From MGIIb-O3 sp046710875 (GTDB lineage Archaea > Thermoplasmatota > Poseidoniia > Poseidoniales > Thalassarchaeaceae): 64,000 nucleotides of DNA. Shown piece by piece: positions 46,634 through 57,370 of this stretch. The notes under the pieces are model-generated. The model did no database searches and had not been told where the DNA came from. It was given only the letters and a program-made list of their open reading frames with translations. Numbering within the stretch: position 1 is the first letter of the stretch; every line of letters starts with the position of its first letter. Location: positions 16,548-80,547 of the forward strand of contig JBKEHQ010000001.1 in assembly GCA_046710875.1 (NCBI GenBank), read 5' to 3'. A program made the position numbers and the translations under genes.

Positions 46634-47590
46634 TTAAGAAATCGGAGCCCTATCTAACTTTAATTCAAATCGTAGCCAAACTTCCTTTAATTCATGATCA
46701 TCACTTTGTCCGTACGCAATCGGTGGAGGCAATAATGTTGTATGAGTTGTTCCAGTATCGAGTCCAGGCATCAATGCTCCGCGATCATTATTGATATCCA
46801 AACCAATAAGTGACCAACCGAATCCATATATTGAGCCAAAAGAATCTCCAGAATTTTCAGCCCATGTTCCTGAATCTAACTCTTCTCCACTGTCTGCATT
46901 CCATACTGTATATTGAACTTCAACTTTATCTTCACTTTCAATATGTAAATCTCTTTGCTCTGTTCCTGTAAATATGTGAATATCGAGCTTTACTTCTGAA
47001 GAAGGAGTTGATACATGTTTTGCAATAATACTAACCTTTTCTTCTGAAACTTCCTCTAGTAATTGAATCTCTATAATTTGCGTACTCTTACCTTCTAAAC
47101 CATTCAAAATTAAACTGGTTTCGCCAGTAGCAGAAAATATTACATTTTCCACATCAACAGTTAATATCAAGTCTAAACTATTATTTCCTATGTTGTACAC
47201 TGCAATACTTGCCCTGTCTCCTTCACCTTGGTGCTCCCAATCACATCTCAACTCACCAGGATATAGGAAGAAATCATCTTGATCAGCCAAATTATCCGGC
47301 CATTCCCAATTACCTTCTCTAGACGTACAAGTATCAAATAATAAATCCAATTCCCAGAGCCATCTTCCGTCAGAATTTAGTATTTGAGAATTAGTTGATT
47401 CAAAAGGATCTAGATTATCTATAAAGTATTTTGCTGAAATCCCAACCCACGCTGAAGATATAACAACCATTAACAGGGTAATTATTGATAATATTAAAGC
47501 AACCCTTGGTACTGCCATCTCATTTAATCCAAGAGGGACGGGGGGGTGCTCTATTTCATCCGAGGTATCGGATATCCAAGACCTTGTCAC
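46634..47590 (-). CDS. Membrane-anchored surface protein, unknown function
   Basis: The 318-residue protein has a short cytosolic N-terminus, one hydrophobic helix near residues 28-52 (VALILSIITLLMVVISSAWVG), and a beta-rich outer region of about 260 residues. Two Cys residues (TCTSREGNW, LRCDWEHQG) could form a disulfide. Strands such as SIAVYNIGNNSLDLILTVDVENV resemble the Ig-like modules found in the giant surface protein at the start of the window. Its gene follows the 1238-residue membrane-protein gene by 63 bases on the same strand. No family is recognised. Confidence 0.75.
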   Translation of the reverse strand: MTRSWISDTSDEIEHPPVPLGLNEMAVPRVALILSIITLLMVVISSAWVGISAKYFIDNLDPFESTNSQILNSDGRWLWELDLLFDTCTSREGNWEWPDNLADQDDFFLYPGELRCDWEHQGEGDRASIAVYNIGNNSLDLILTVDVENVIFSATGETSLILNGLEGKSTQIIEIQLLEEVSEEKVSIIAKHVSTPSSEVKLDIHIFTGTEQRDLHIESEDKVEVQYTVWNADSGEELDSGTWAENSGDSFGSIYGFGWSLIGLDINNDRGALMPGLDTGTTHTTLLPPPIAYGQSDDHELKEVWLRFELKLDRAPIS

Positions 47591-47653
47591 GTTCCGTTGT
47601 CAAGGCCCCCTATCATCAAGTTTAGCCTTTAATGAGTAAATTAATCTTATTTT

Positions 47654-50600
47654 TTAATCTTTTAGTAATTCTTTTTCATTAGATATCCCTAACCAAGCCA
47701 CAATTCCTAATTCTACTGCAAGCAAAGTTAAAATTATAAGTAGATTAATAGGATTTAATATCGAATTAACAAAAATCATACTAAATAAAACTGCTAATAT
47801 CAAATCAAATAAACCTAATATTCTCAAAATTCTTCGTAATTGTAATATACCAATTATCCAAACAGATGTAGAAAGTAATATCATTAATATTGAAAAATAT
47901 ATTTGATTATAATAACCAGTCCAGAAAAGTCCCAAAATTATTAATATATGGGCATTAAAAGTTGCCATCATAGTCCACTCTTCTCGATTTAATTTTGTTG
48001 ATACTATACATATTATTAGCATTAATATTCCTAATAATAATGCTGCATAAGGTATAAAAATCTTAATTTCAGGAGACCAAGCACCAAATGATATCATGAC
48101 CAAGATAATTCCTAAAATTGCGACTCCAGTACTGCTGGGTTGTTTACTTCTGTAACCTTGTCTGATGGTACTTAGAACTGCTAACATACCAGCAGGGCCA
48201 AATGACATTATTACAATGGCCATATTCCTCATTCCTCTATTTGGATTATTTTTTGTACTAGCATCAACCTCTCTCTTATTGACTATCCAAAAATCACATA
48301 TTAAAGTTAAAATTAGTAAAACCTCCAATAATAGCCATGGCAAGTTCCATTCTTCAAAATTAGTTTGAATGAAAGGATCTACTGTAAGCGGAAAGGGCAA
48401 TGATTCATTCATCATTGCACCCAAAATCCTACTAATAAAAAGTGGAATTATAAACCAATCAATTGCCACTGGAATTCTATCAATTAAATTTTCTTGATAT
48501 ATCAAAGAAATAACTGCCAACTCCATTATCAAAATAATTAAAATTGCTAAATCAAAAAGTTCATTATTACTACTCAAAGGACCTATGTGAGAAATATTAT
48601 GAATCATCACTAGTCCAAATATGGAAATCGCTATAGGAACTTCCATGCCCAATATATGAGGTAAATTAATGCCCAATGATTTTGTCCTATATCTTGCAAT
48701 ACCGACTAATAATGTTGCAAATATCCCAATAATAAGAAGAATAATTGGATTAGGGCCATTAATCAAACTCACTCCAATTGAAATAATAAAAATTATACTC
48801 AGCATTACCAAAACAATTGTTGGACGATGGCTAACATCTGAAGTATATAGCTCCTCTAAATTAGATATTTCACCTTGCTCCCTATTATTTTTCCTCTTTT
48901 CCTTTAAAGATTCAACCAATGGGTCATAACTACTAATTTCATTATTATCTACTAACTTAATATCGCCCATTCCTTTTTCTTTAGCTAATTGAATTCGCTG
49001 ATCTCGGAGATTTATAGTTTTTAATTCAGATCTTAATTCTCCACGACTAACTAGCCATATTGAGGTAAAAATAAATAATCCTACAGATGCATATTTCGCT
49101 TGGATAATATTTGATTGAAAAGAAAAAGTTGAGGTTATAATTATTAAAAATAAAGATGCTAAAGTTGGCTTCAAAATTCTTTCTAGATTGTTTAACTTAA
49201 ATAAATAAATAAAAATTATTATTGTTGTACAAATCAATGCAATCCATATGGTTTCTAAATTGGGCAAACTCTCTGTTTCTTCCAATATAAATCCAATTTT
49301 CCTTCCACTTAATGATATCATTATCGGCATAGACATTAATATCATTCCTGAACTAATATGTGCATCATTATCATTTATTGATGTAATGACGAATATCGAA
49401 AAACAGATTAAAATGATTATAAATGAATCTAAACCATGAATCCATTGGATAATTATTAATGAAGAAATAATGATAAATAATAAGTTTGAATCACTTCCAA
49501 TTCTGTAGCCAAAACGTTGAGTTATTGTGTGTATAATTATTATAAATGATAGAATAAATAATAGGCTGAAAGCATTAAAACTATTTAGTCGAGCCAATGT
49601 TATTGTAGTTATTATTGGCAACCATAATCCAACATTCCATAATTGTAAAATTTCTGAATTTTTAATCAATGCAGATATCTCTGTTACTCCTAAAAACTTG
49701 GAAGCTAAGTTGATATTTGTATTGCCCAATTTAATATTGACAATAATCATTAATACTAATGATAATGTTAGATATGCAGCCAAAGAAAAAATTTCGAAAT
49801 TAATCATGCCTTCTATATTTGATTTTTTATTTACCATCAGAATTGTTTGTAATATTATCTTTATCACTTCATAAACTAATATCCAAAGCCATGGTAATAT
49901 GACCGTAACTCCCGCCAAAGAAGGCGAAATTCGTTTTAAAGCGAGAAGTGCAGTACTTAGATGCAATATTGATAGCAATATTAATAACAATACGCTACTA
50001 TCTTTTCCTGAATAACTATTACTAGAAGGAACAAGTAAAATTAGAAGCAATAAAATAACAACAGAACCAAGCCATAATACTCTGTCACTTACATTATTTT
50101 GGTCTCTAAGTAAAATATATCCAGTAACTATGGATCCAAGTATGGTAAATAAATCATATCCATCTAGTATTGAATAATTAGAAATTTGATTATTGAATAT
50201 TATTAAAGTAATTAATATTGGTAAAGAATATATCATGGGTCTAATGATTCTAGAATTTTTAACGCCTCTAACACTAAGGTAAGAGCCACCAAAAGCCATG
50301 CTCAGAAATGTTACCATGCCCAGTGCATAACCTAAATCTTCACGATTAGCAGTTACTGAGAGTAGTGCGCCTATCATTCCTAATGATACCGAAACTCCCC
50401 AGAGGCCAGGCTCGCCAAGCCCACTAACTTTGAAGGCATCAGAAAACCAATTTCTTTCTTTTGAAAATTTACTCGCCATAGCAGCATTAAGACATGTTAT
50501 CATCATTAGAAGTAGGAATAATAATGTCGAATCTAGTTTTATAATTACCATTTCACCAATCTTAAAGCCATCTGTAATTGCATGCATTCCTATCCACAGA

Positions 50601-51370
50601 TTTGATGAAGCAATTCCCAATGCAGCTAAATTTCCAGATTTCCTATGAATTGCAAGTCCATGCAGAAGAATCGTAGAAATTAAAATCATAAAAGCTACTC
50701 CTACTTCTCCTAAAATAGATCCAGTACTAGATCCAATTGCAAGAAGAACTAGGGTAGATTGAGCAGCAATGGCATCATGATTATGACGATATGCAACATA
50801 TAGATTAAGGCATACAAAACAAAGGAGTATTATTAATAAACCTTCAACTTCTATAATTCCCCAATTTCGTAATTCTAGAGATAAGCCATATAATACCTTC
50901 ATAGATATAATAACCCAAGTTACACCAAGTAAATTCATATTTTTATCAGGAATCCAAATTTCACCTAATATAAATCCAAAGCCAGCTAATATTAATAAAA
51001 TTAAAATTGAAACACCTGAATCAAATATATTGCCAACAAGGATACTAATTATGCTATATATTACAATCATAGAAACCATGATTGCCCAATTGACCTTTCT
51101 TTCACCTTCAATGGATATTTCACTCACAATATCTCTATTCGGGGCAGTTGTCACGGTCCCGTCTTGGTGAATGATTCCAGGAGCAGTCAAATCTTCACTT
51201 TCAAAAGGATCAAAAAATTTGCCCAATGCATCATCTTCAACTACAGTTTCTTCTTTTATTGATTTTATCTCTCTGTCTATGTTAGTTTCAATATTATCAA
51301 AATTTATATTAAAATCAATTTTAAATTTACGTTCACGAATAATTCGGTCTTCATTGTCCTCCTCATCCAT
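47654..51370 (-). CDS. Giant polytopic membrane protein, unknown function
   Basis: The 1238-residue product has an acidic cytosolic N-terminus of about 95 residues (DNEDRIIRERKFKIDF onward), then what looks like about 30 transmembrane helices in two blocks. A hydrophilic loop of about 90 residues near 755-850 (GELRSELKTINLRDQR, SLKEKRKNNREQGEISN) divides them. Loops between helices are short, and I see no transporter motif, catalytic triad, glycosyltransferase DxD or GxGD signature. The layout resembles DUF2339-like polytopic proteins only in being all-helical. It is followed on the same strand by the single-pass surface protein. Function is unknown. Confidence 0.82.
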   Translation of the reverse strand: MDEEDNEDRIIRERKFKIDFNINFDNIETNIDREIKSIKEETVVEDDALGKFFDPFESEDLTAPGIIHQDGTVTTAPNRDIVSEISIEGERKVNWAIMVSMIVIYSIISILVGNIFDSGVSILILLILAGFGFILGEIWIPDKNMNLLGVTWVIISMKVLYGLSLELRNWGIIEVEGLLIILLCFVCLNLYVAYRHNHDAIAAQSTLVLLAIGSSTGSILGEVGVAFMILISTILLHGLAIHRKSGNLAALGIASSNLWIGMHAITDGFKIGEMVIIKLDSTLLFLLLMMITCLNAAMASKFSKERNWFSDAFKVSGLGEPGLWGVSVSLGMIGALLSVTANREDLGYALGMVTFLSMAFGGSYLSVRGVKNSRIIRPMIYSLPILITLIIFNNQISNYSILDGYDLFTILGSIVTGYILLRDQNNVSDRVLWLGSVVILLLLILLVPSSNSYSGKDSSVLLLILLSILHLSTALLALKRISPSLAGVTVILPWLWILVYEVIKIILQTILMVNKKSNIEGMINFEIFSLAAYLTLSLVLMIIVNIKLGNTNINLASKFLGVTEISALIKNSEILQLWNVGLWLPIITTITLARLNSFNAFSLLFILSFIIIIHTITQRFGYRIGSDSNLLFIIISSLIIIQWIHGLDSFIIILICFSIFVITSINDNDAHISSGMILMSMPIMISLSGRKIGFILEETESLPNLETIWIALICTTIIIFIYLFKLNNLERILKPTLASLFLIIITSTFSFQSNIIQAKYASVGLFIFTSIWLVSRGELRSELKTINLRDQRIQLAKEKGMGDIKLVDNNEISSYDPLVESLKEKRKNNREQGEISNLEELYTSDVSHRPTIVLVMLSIIFIISIGVSLINGPNPIILLIIGIFATLLVGIARYRTKSLGINLPHILGMEVPIAISIFGLVMIHNISHIGPLSSNNELFDLAILIILIMELAVISLIYQENLIDRIPVAIDWFIIPLFISRILGAMMNESLPFPLTVDPFIQTNFEEWNLPWLLLEVLLILTLICDFWIVNKREVDASTKNNPNRGMRNMAIVIMSFGPAGMLAVLSTIRQGYRSKQPSSTGVAILGIILVMISFGAWSPEIKIFIPYAALLLGILMLIICIVSTKLNREEWTMMATFNAHILIILGLFWTGYYNQIYFSILMILLSTSVWIIGILQLRRILRILGLFDLILAVLFSMIFVNSILNPINLLIILTLLAVELGIVAWLGISNEKELLKD

Positions 51371-51509
51371 TAGTTAATGAGACATGCACATAGGGAATAA
51401 ATTACATCCTTGAAGGCGTCTTGTCAATCCTTCTTTGTCTTGTTATTGATATCATCATCCGTAACACTTGAAACCTATGTGCTACTCCTAGGCTTGTAGA
51501 GGTGTGTAA

Positions 51510-53108
51510 ATGTCAGATACCTCTGATGAACTATTTACGTCTTTGGATTCTATTGGCATTCATCCTAAAGGATCAATAAAAGTAAATAGTGATTGGAAAG
51601 AACTACATTCAACAGCAGTTGAACTAAAAGAGGCAACTTTTACGGCTGATGGTGTATTACTAGCTACAACTGGTGAACGAACTGGCAGATCTCCAAATGA
51701 TAGATTTATTGTAAAGGAACCAGGTTTAGCAGATGATGTTTGGTGGGGAGAAGTCAATCGCTCAACCTCTGTCAATACATTCGAAAAACTATTAATAAAA
51801 ATACAAAATCATCTAAATAATGCAGATAATATTTTTGTAAAAGATGCCTTTTGTGGCGCCGATTCCAATCATAGGATGCCAGTAAGATTAGTCACTGAAA
51901 AGGCATGGCATGCGGCCTTTATGCATAATATGTTTATTCAGGCAACTCCAGAAGAAATATCCTCACATGTGCCCCAGTACACCATACTTCACGCTCCCGA
52001 ATTAAAAGCAATACCCAATGAGGATGGTATCAATTCTGAAGTTTTTGTGATACTGGCCTTGGATAGAGGTTTAGTAATCATCGGAGGTACTCACTATGCA
52101 GGAGAAATAAAGAAAGCCATATTTACGATAATGAATCACATCTTACCAATAAATAACTTGCTTCCGATGCATTGTTCGGCCAACACCAATGATGACTCAG
52201 CATTATTCTTTGGATTATCTGGGACTGGCAAGACTACTCTTTCTGCAGATCCCGATAGAGCCCTAGTTGGCGATGATGAGCATGGATGGTCTGATGAAGG
52301 AATATTCAACTTTGAAGGAGGATGTTATGCAAAATTAATAGATCTCAAAAAAGAAGATGAACCAGCGATATATGCAACTACAAAAATGCCCGGATCAATT
52401 TTAGAAAACGTTGTATTAAATGCCGACAAAACTCCAGATTTTAAGAATAAAACACTTACTCAAAATACTCGTGGATCATATCCGATTGAATATATTGAAA
52501 ATCGAACTCCCGATTCAATGGCCGATCATCCAAAGAATGTAGTATTCTTGACTTGTGATGCATTTGGAGTTCTTCCTCCACTTTCTAGATTAACGCCTGA
52601 GCAAGCTGCCTATCATTTTATTTCGGGATATACTGCAAAAGTAGCAGGAACAGAAATGGGGGTAAAAGAACCTCAAGCAACATTTTCAACTTGTTTCGGC
52701 GCACCTTTTATGCCCAGGCATCCAAGTGTTTATGCTAATTTATTATCTCAAAAAATACAGCATCATGATGCAAAATGTTGGTTAATAAATACTGGATGGG
52801 TTGCAGGGGGTTATGGTGAAAGTAGTCGTATAAAGATTAAATGGACCAGATCTTTATTGAATGCTGCATTAAATAATGAGATTCTAGAATCTGACTATGT
52901 AATTGATGAAAGGTTTGGCTTTGCAGTCCCAACAAAATGTGATGGCGTCCCTGAATCTATACTTCAACCACGAGAAACATGGGATGACAAGAAAAAATTT
53001 GATAATGTAGCAAATTTACTTTCTAAAATGTTCATTGATAATTTCAATCAATATACAGATGAATGTAGCGATGAAGTTATTGCTGCCGGCCCAATAGTTC
53101 TGTATTAG
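51510..53108 (+). CDS. pckA: Phosphoenolpyruvate carboxykinase (ATP)
   Basis: It interconverts oxaloacetate and phosphoenolpyruvate with ATP. The 532-residue enzyme has GERTGRSPNDRFIVKEP near residue 53, the kinase loop FFGLSGTGKTTLSADP near residue 233, the metal segment GDDEHGWSDEGIFNFEGGCYAKLI near residue 251, and NTRGSYPIEYI near residue 325. The length fits the ATP class, common in bacteria and eukaryotes and less so in archaea. GAGGTG precedes ATG 51510. Its 3' end overlaps the convergent MMPL gene by 32 bases. Confidence 0.97.
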   Translation: MSDTSDELFTSLDSIGIHPKGSIKVNSDWKELHSTAVELKEATFTADGVLLATTGERTGRSPNDRFIVKEPGLADDVWWGEVNRSTSVNTFEKLLIKIQNHLNNADNIFVKDAFCGADSNHRMPVRLVTEKAWHAAFMHNMFIQATPEEISSHVPQYTILHAPELKAIPNEDGINSEVFVILALDRGLVIIGGTHYAGEIKKAIFTIMNHILPINNLLPMHCSANTNDDSALFFGLSGTGKTTLSADPDRALVGDDEHGWSDEGIFNFEGGCYAKLIDLKKEDEPAIYATTKMPGSILENVVLNADKTPDFKNKTLTQNTRGSYPIEYIENRTPDSMADHPKNVVFLTCDAFGVLPPLSRLTPEQAAYHFISGYTAKVAGTEMGVKEPQATFSTCFGAPFMPRHPSVYANLLSQKIQHHDAKCWLINTGWVAGGYGESSRIKIKWTRSLLNAALNNEILESDYVIDERFGFAVPTKCDGVPESILQPRETWDDKKKFDNVANLLSKMFIDNFNQYTDECSDEVIAAGPIVLY

Positions 53109-56100
53109 AATTAAACCAATTTGGTATTTTGTATGATAAACTCAAGACTGCTGGAGTAATAATTATACTTGCAATCAAAGATAAACCAATCATTACTGCA
53201 CAAAACAATCCAAAAGTAGAGAAAAATCCCATATCAGATTGATTTATTACTGCAAATCCTGCAATATCCGATACAGCAGAGCCAAACAACGCCAATCCTG
53301 ATGAACTCCCAACTATCCTTAATGCATGTTCTACCTGATTGCCTTTCTCACGTTCTTCTCTAAATCTCTCAATTATATGAATTACATAATCAATTCCGAC
53401 GCCAAGCGATATAGCCGCAATAGAAACTGTGACCATATTCAATCCATATCCAGCCACTTCAATCATCCCATATAGCCAAATAATTACTAAAAATATCGGC
53501 GTAGTTGTCATAATTGCTATGCCAAAAGCTTCAATGCCCCAAATTATTATTAAAATAATCGTAATTAAACCAATTGCTATTGCGGATTCTATGCCAACTA
53601 AAACGTAAATTATTAGTCCCATAAATAAAGATGCTAAAATCGATTTAATTGAATAACTTTTAAAATTATTTTTTATTTTTACTATATTTTCTTTCAATGT
53701 ATCTTCAGTCCTAAATCCCCACCACAGAGTCATCATGCAGAATACAAGCCCAAGTAGTAACGTTTCTTGCATTTCATCTTGCATCGAATCTGCGGCTACA
53801 AAACGAATAACAGGATCTCCTGTCTGTATTGCCCAACTTATTGGATAATCTTCATCTTGGAATGTTTTTTCTACCTCTCCACGCTGATATATAGAAGACT
53901 TAGACAAATTTTGGAATGGTAACATATCTATTTGTAACTGTTCTAATGCAGGTTCTATAAGTGCAAATTGTTCAGGATTTGACAATCCAAATCTCATACT
54001 CATTTTAGAATATTTGGGGGTTTCGCCCGATATTGTAAGCCACGGCTTCGAGATATTTAATTCATCATCTGTATGAATATATTCTGATACTATTGTAGTT
54101 GGCAACGCCGGGTAACCTGCAGTTGCAGGAACACCTTTAGTCAAAATATACCCATAAAGGAAGTTCAAGCATTCCCTATCTTCCAATATTGGAATACTGA
54201 CAAATCCCTTTATTAAATGAGAAACTTCCATTGTTTCACACCCAACTCCGCCGTCTTCTAATTCTTTATTCCATCCAGATTCCTCAAATGGTATTGAATT
54301 GACATACATTGCTGCTTGAGTAAACATTAGTATTTGATCCAATGCTATTAACTCAACTTCTCCTGTAGGCGTTCTTGAGATTTGATTTGGATCATTTTCA
54401 TCATGTGAATTCATATTTTCTCTCATTTCACTTATTGCAGAAATTACCAAAGGATTAGATATGTCTCCTTCAACTAAAATATATCCGGGCTCACCATCTC
54501 TAAATCGTTCATTTACCAAATTAACACCAATTACAAAATCTGATTCATCATCAAGAAAATCATCAATTTCAAAATCTCCCTCTAGGGAAAGCGCCATAGG
54601 TGCAGCAATCATGGTAATTATTAATGAAAAACATGCTACTATTACAGCATATTTTGCAGATTTTGATGCAGTATTTCCCAACCATTCCTTTGGAATCATA
54701 TGAAGTATTTCTGTATTTTCTTCTTGCAATTTATTTCTCTTATCAAGCCATAAGTCCACATCCATTCTAACCAGTGGAACCCAAAGGCCTGTAAGAAGAA
54801 AAGCAGCAGCAACTCCAAATCCAGCTTCAATTCCAAATGACCTTAATGCTGCTATGCCAGAGGTCAGATTGGCCATAAATGCCATTATTGTTGTCATTGA
54901 GGTCAAAAGCACTGCTCTACCTACTTTTGCTATCGATATTTCAGCCGATTCAATAGGTGTTTTACCAGCTCTTCTTTCTTCTTTATATCTGTGGAGGGCA
55001 TGCAAACTATCGTCTATCCCTAATGCTAAAATCAATATAGGAAGAAGATTTGAAAATTGAGATCTAAATATTATTTCAAAACCTGTTCTTTGCCCTAATA
55101 CCATACACCATCCGATTAATCCTTGCATCCATAACAGCGAAAGTATTAATCCAATTCCTACTATTGCAACATCAGATAACCTTCTTAGATTAAACCATAG
55201 TAGAATTATAACTACAAATGCCATCAATATCATTAGATAAGCACTTGATAATAATTCTCTATTTACTTCTACATTAGGGCCTTCACCCAAAAGTACAGTA
55301 ACGACCATATCATCTGTTTGACGTAAATCTTCTTCCAAAGATAAATATAACCATTCTACAGAACACAAATTAGAATTATTTACTTCTTTTTCCTTACACT
55401 CAGAATTTGTATATTTTATCGGATCGGTTTTTAAAGAAACACCATCAATTTGGTAGCCAAATTCAAAACTGGCATTCATCCAAGAAAAAGTCCAACCTTC
55501 TTTTTCCATTAACTCTCTATTCATATTCAATATTAACCAAGCAGAGGAGGCACTCCACCTTCCTGGCCCCCATTCCTCAGATAATATTGTACCATTAGAT
55601 TGTAATTCACCATTAATTGGGCCAATTACTTTACTGTTTACATCCGGTAGGAATGTACGGTCTATTGATAAAAATCTAAGAAAAGCACCATTGCTATTAT
55701 TTGCCATTCTATGTGCTGCTAAATCAATATGTTCCTGAGTTACATTTACGTCATCAAAAGATAAGCATTCTAATTCTCCACAGTTTTCCCAGTTTGTGGG
55801 TGCAGGTTTTATAATAAATTCATCAGGATCAAATTTTGGTTTTGTGAGTAGTGAGTCGCCATTCATAAAAAATCTAAATTCACTAGCTAAATCAAAAACT
55901 CCTTCAATTGGTTGTCCTGATATGTCCGAGGCCAAAGGTAAATAAAATTTAGATATTTCATGTTCCATCAATAAATTTTTTTTATCATCAATTTCTTTTA
56001 GTATTGTTAGATTTAAAATACCCCCATTTGGATATTCTAGACCACTATTTTCACCTTCGAAATCAGCAATATGTGATACTTCACTTGGGTTTAAACCCCA

Positions 56101-56340
56101 ATAATCTGACTCTTTAACAAAGATGCCAAAACCCCAAATATTTCCCGCTCCAGCAAACTCTTCTCGCATTACTTCAGAAGCTTCTAATTCTGGAGATTCT
56201 AGACTGTAAGATTCAATATCTATGGGAGTTAAAGTTGCCAAAAATCCTGGAATCATTAGAAATGAAATAAATAATATACTAATATGAACTTTTTTTCTCT
56301 TTGGAAACATAAAGTCTACGAGATTACTAAAGTCTCTCAT
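53077..56340 (-). CDS. MMPL/RND-family membrane protein with sterol-sensing-like domains
   Basis: The 1087-residue protein has RND topology: an N-terminal helix, a large outer loop (about residues 40-360), five or six helices, a second outer loop (about 590-860), and six more helices. Both helical bundles carry the RND/SSD pattern: ILALGIDDSLHALHRYKEE near residue 440 and ISLGVGIDYVIHIIERFREE near residue 980, with a GxxxD-like acidic position that in relatives relays protons. MMPL proteins move lipids or hydrophobic compounds; the substrate is unknown here. It could serve the ether-lipid membrane or surface polymers. Confidence 0.86.
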   Translation of the reverse strand: MRDFSNLVDFMFPKRKKVHISILFISFLMIPGFLATLTPIDIESYSLESPELEASEVMREEFAGAGNIWGFGIFVKESDYWGLNPSEVSHIADFEGENSGLEYPNGGILNLTILKEIDDKKNLLMEHEISKFYLPLASDISGQPIEGVFDLASEFRFFMNGDSLLTKPKFDPDEFIIKPAPTNWENCGELECLSFDDVNVTQEHIDLAAHRMANNSNGAFLRFLSIDRTFLPDVNSKVIGPINGELQSNGTILSEEWGPGRWSASSAWLILNMNRELMEKEGWTFSWMNASFEFGYQIDGVSLKTDPIKYTNSECKEKEVNNSNLCSVEWLYLSLEEDLRQTDDMVVTVLLGEGPNVEVNRELLSSAYLMILMAFVVIILLWFNLRRLSDVAIVGIGLILSLLWMQGLIGWCMVLGQRTGFEIIFRSQFSNLLPILILALGIDDSLHALHRYKEERRAGKTPIESAEISIAKVGRAVLLTSMTTIMAFMANLTSGIAALRSFGIEAGFGVAAAFLLTGLWVPLVRMDVDLWLDKRNKLQEENTEILHMIPKEWLGNTASKSAKYAVIVACFSLIITMIAAPMALSLEGDFEIDDFLDDESDFVIGVNLVNERFRDGEPGYILVEGDISNPLVISAISEMRENMNSHDENDPNQISRTPTGEVELIALDQILMFTQAAMYVNSIPFEESGWNKELEDGGVGCETMEVSHLIKGFVSIPILEDRECLNFLYGYILTKGVPATAGYPALPTTIVSEYIHTDDELNISKPWLTISGETPKYSKMSMRFGLSNPEQFALIEPALEQLQIDMLPFQNLSKSSIYQRGEVEKTFQDEDYPISWAIQTGDPVIRFVAADSMQDEMQETLLLGLVFCMMTLWWGFRTEDTLKENIVKIKNNFKSYSIKSILASLFMGLIIYVLVGIESAIAIGLITIILIIIWGIEAFGIAIMTTTPIFLVIIWLYGMIEVAGYGLNMVTVSIAAISLGVGIDYVIHIIERFREEREKGNQVEHALRIVGSSSGLALFGSAVSDIAGFAVINQSDMGFFSTFGLFCAVMIGLSLIASIIITPAVLSLSYKIPNWFNSNTELLGRQQ

Positions 56341-56386
56341 TACAACAAATCTCCAGAATCTTCGTATTTGAGTAGTTGTTTTTATC

Positions 56387-57370
56387 TTAAAGACCTACTT
56401 TTCGTAAATGCTCTAAAATCACTCTTTGTTCATCATTTATCTCAATTATTTCCGATAAAACATATTCTATATCTAATTGGCCGCCGGCATGCCCATGGCC
56501 CTTTAGCCCCCTTCTATCTCCAATCTTAGTCCCTGCAGGAACATCGATTTGTACTTTTTTACCCAATGGTGTGATGATTTTTACTTTTCCTCCTAAGAAT
56601 AGAGTTGTAATTTGGACAGGGACTTCTTGAACTATTCTTCCATTTTCCCATCTTCTGCCTTCTTCAGCATCTAATCGAAGAGCTATTATCAAATCTCCAG
56701 GTTCTCCTTGTGGGTGTTCATGCCCCATTTTCTTCAGTCTTAGTAATTGACCATGTTTAGCATTTTTTGGAACTTTTATTGTTATTTTACTACTTTTAGT
56801 TATAACTCCTTTACCTCCACAATCGGAACAACTTTTTGACGTTCCAAAACTAGAGCCACTACATTTTTCACAAGTTTTAAATCTTCGATGACTAAACTTA
56901 ATATCTGCTCCATTGATTGCCTGCTCAAGTGATACATCCAAACCAGATTCTATATTTGAACCCTTTATCGAATGTTCTTGATGGTTAATATTTGATTGAT
57001 TTTGGCTTGTCTGCTGCCCTCGGCCTCTAAACTGTGAGAACATATCTCCCAAATCAAATCCGCCAAATCCGCCACCAAATGAATTTCCTCTATTTCCCTG
57101 TAACATCTCATCCATTTGTTTTTTTTGATCATATTCTTGACGAGCATTAGAATCACCAATTTTTTCATATGCTGTTTGAATCGATTTAAATCGATCTTCT
57201 GCAGCAATATCGTTAGGATTCCTATCAGGATGATATTGACGGGCCAATCTGCGATAATTTCGTTTGATTTCTGAATCGGTGGCGTCCTTCGAGACTCCTA
57301 ATATTCGATACGGCCCCTCTTCCACATAACCCTTAGGACATTCAACATTATTCAACCCTCGGAATATCAT
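56387..57370 (-). CDS. dnaJ: DnaJ-type co-chaperone with a reduced zinc domain
   Basis: The 327-residue protein has a J domain at about residues 19-82 with HPD at residues 47-49, a Gly/Phe-rich linker, a zinc domain, and DnaJ C-terminal strands (VPKNAKHGQLLRLKKMG, LFLGGKVKIITPLGKKV, GHGHAGGQLDIEYVL). The zinc domain keeps only two CxxC motifs (CEKCSGSS and CSDCGGKG), one zinc site where type I DnaJ has two, so it is intermediate between DnaJ and CbpA. It should stimulate DnaK ATPase; dnaK is not in the window. Confidence 0.93.
   Translation of the reverse strand: MIFRGLNNVECPKGYVEEGPYRILGVSKDATDSEIKRNYRRLARQYHPDRNPNDIAAEDRFKSIQTAYEKIGDSNARQEYDQKKQMDEMLQGNRGNSFGGGFGGFDLGDMFSQFRGRGQQTSQNQSNINHQEHSIKGSNIESGLDVSLEQAINGADIKFSHRRFKTCEKCSGSSFGTSKSCSDCGGKGVITKSSKITIKVPKNAKHGQLLRLKKMGHEHPQGEPGDLIIALRLDAEEGRRWENGRIVQEVPVQITTLFLGGKVKIITPLGKKVQIDVPAGTKIGDRRGLKGHGHAGGQLDIEYVLSEIIEINDEQRVILEHLRKVGL

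Noticed and set aside
49527..49874. Plus-strand frame opposite the polytopic membrane protein
   Set aside because: Complement of hydrophobic codons gives such frames; no start signal.
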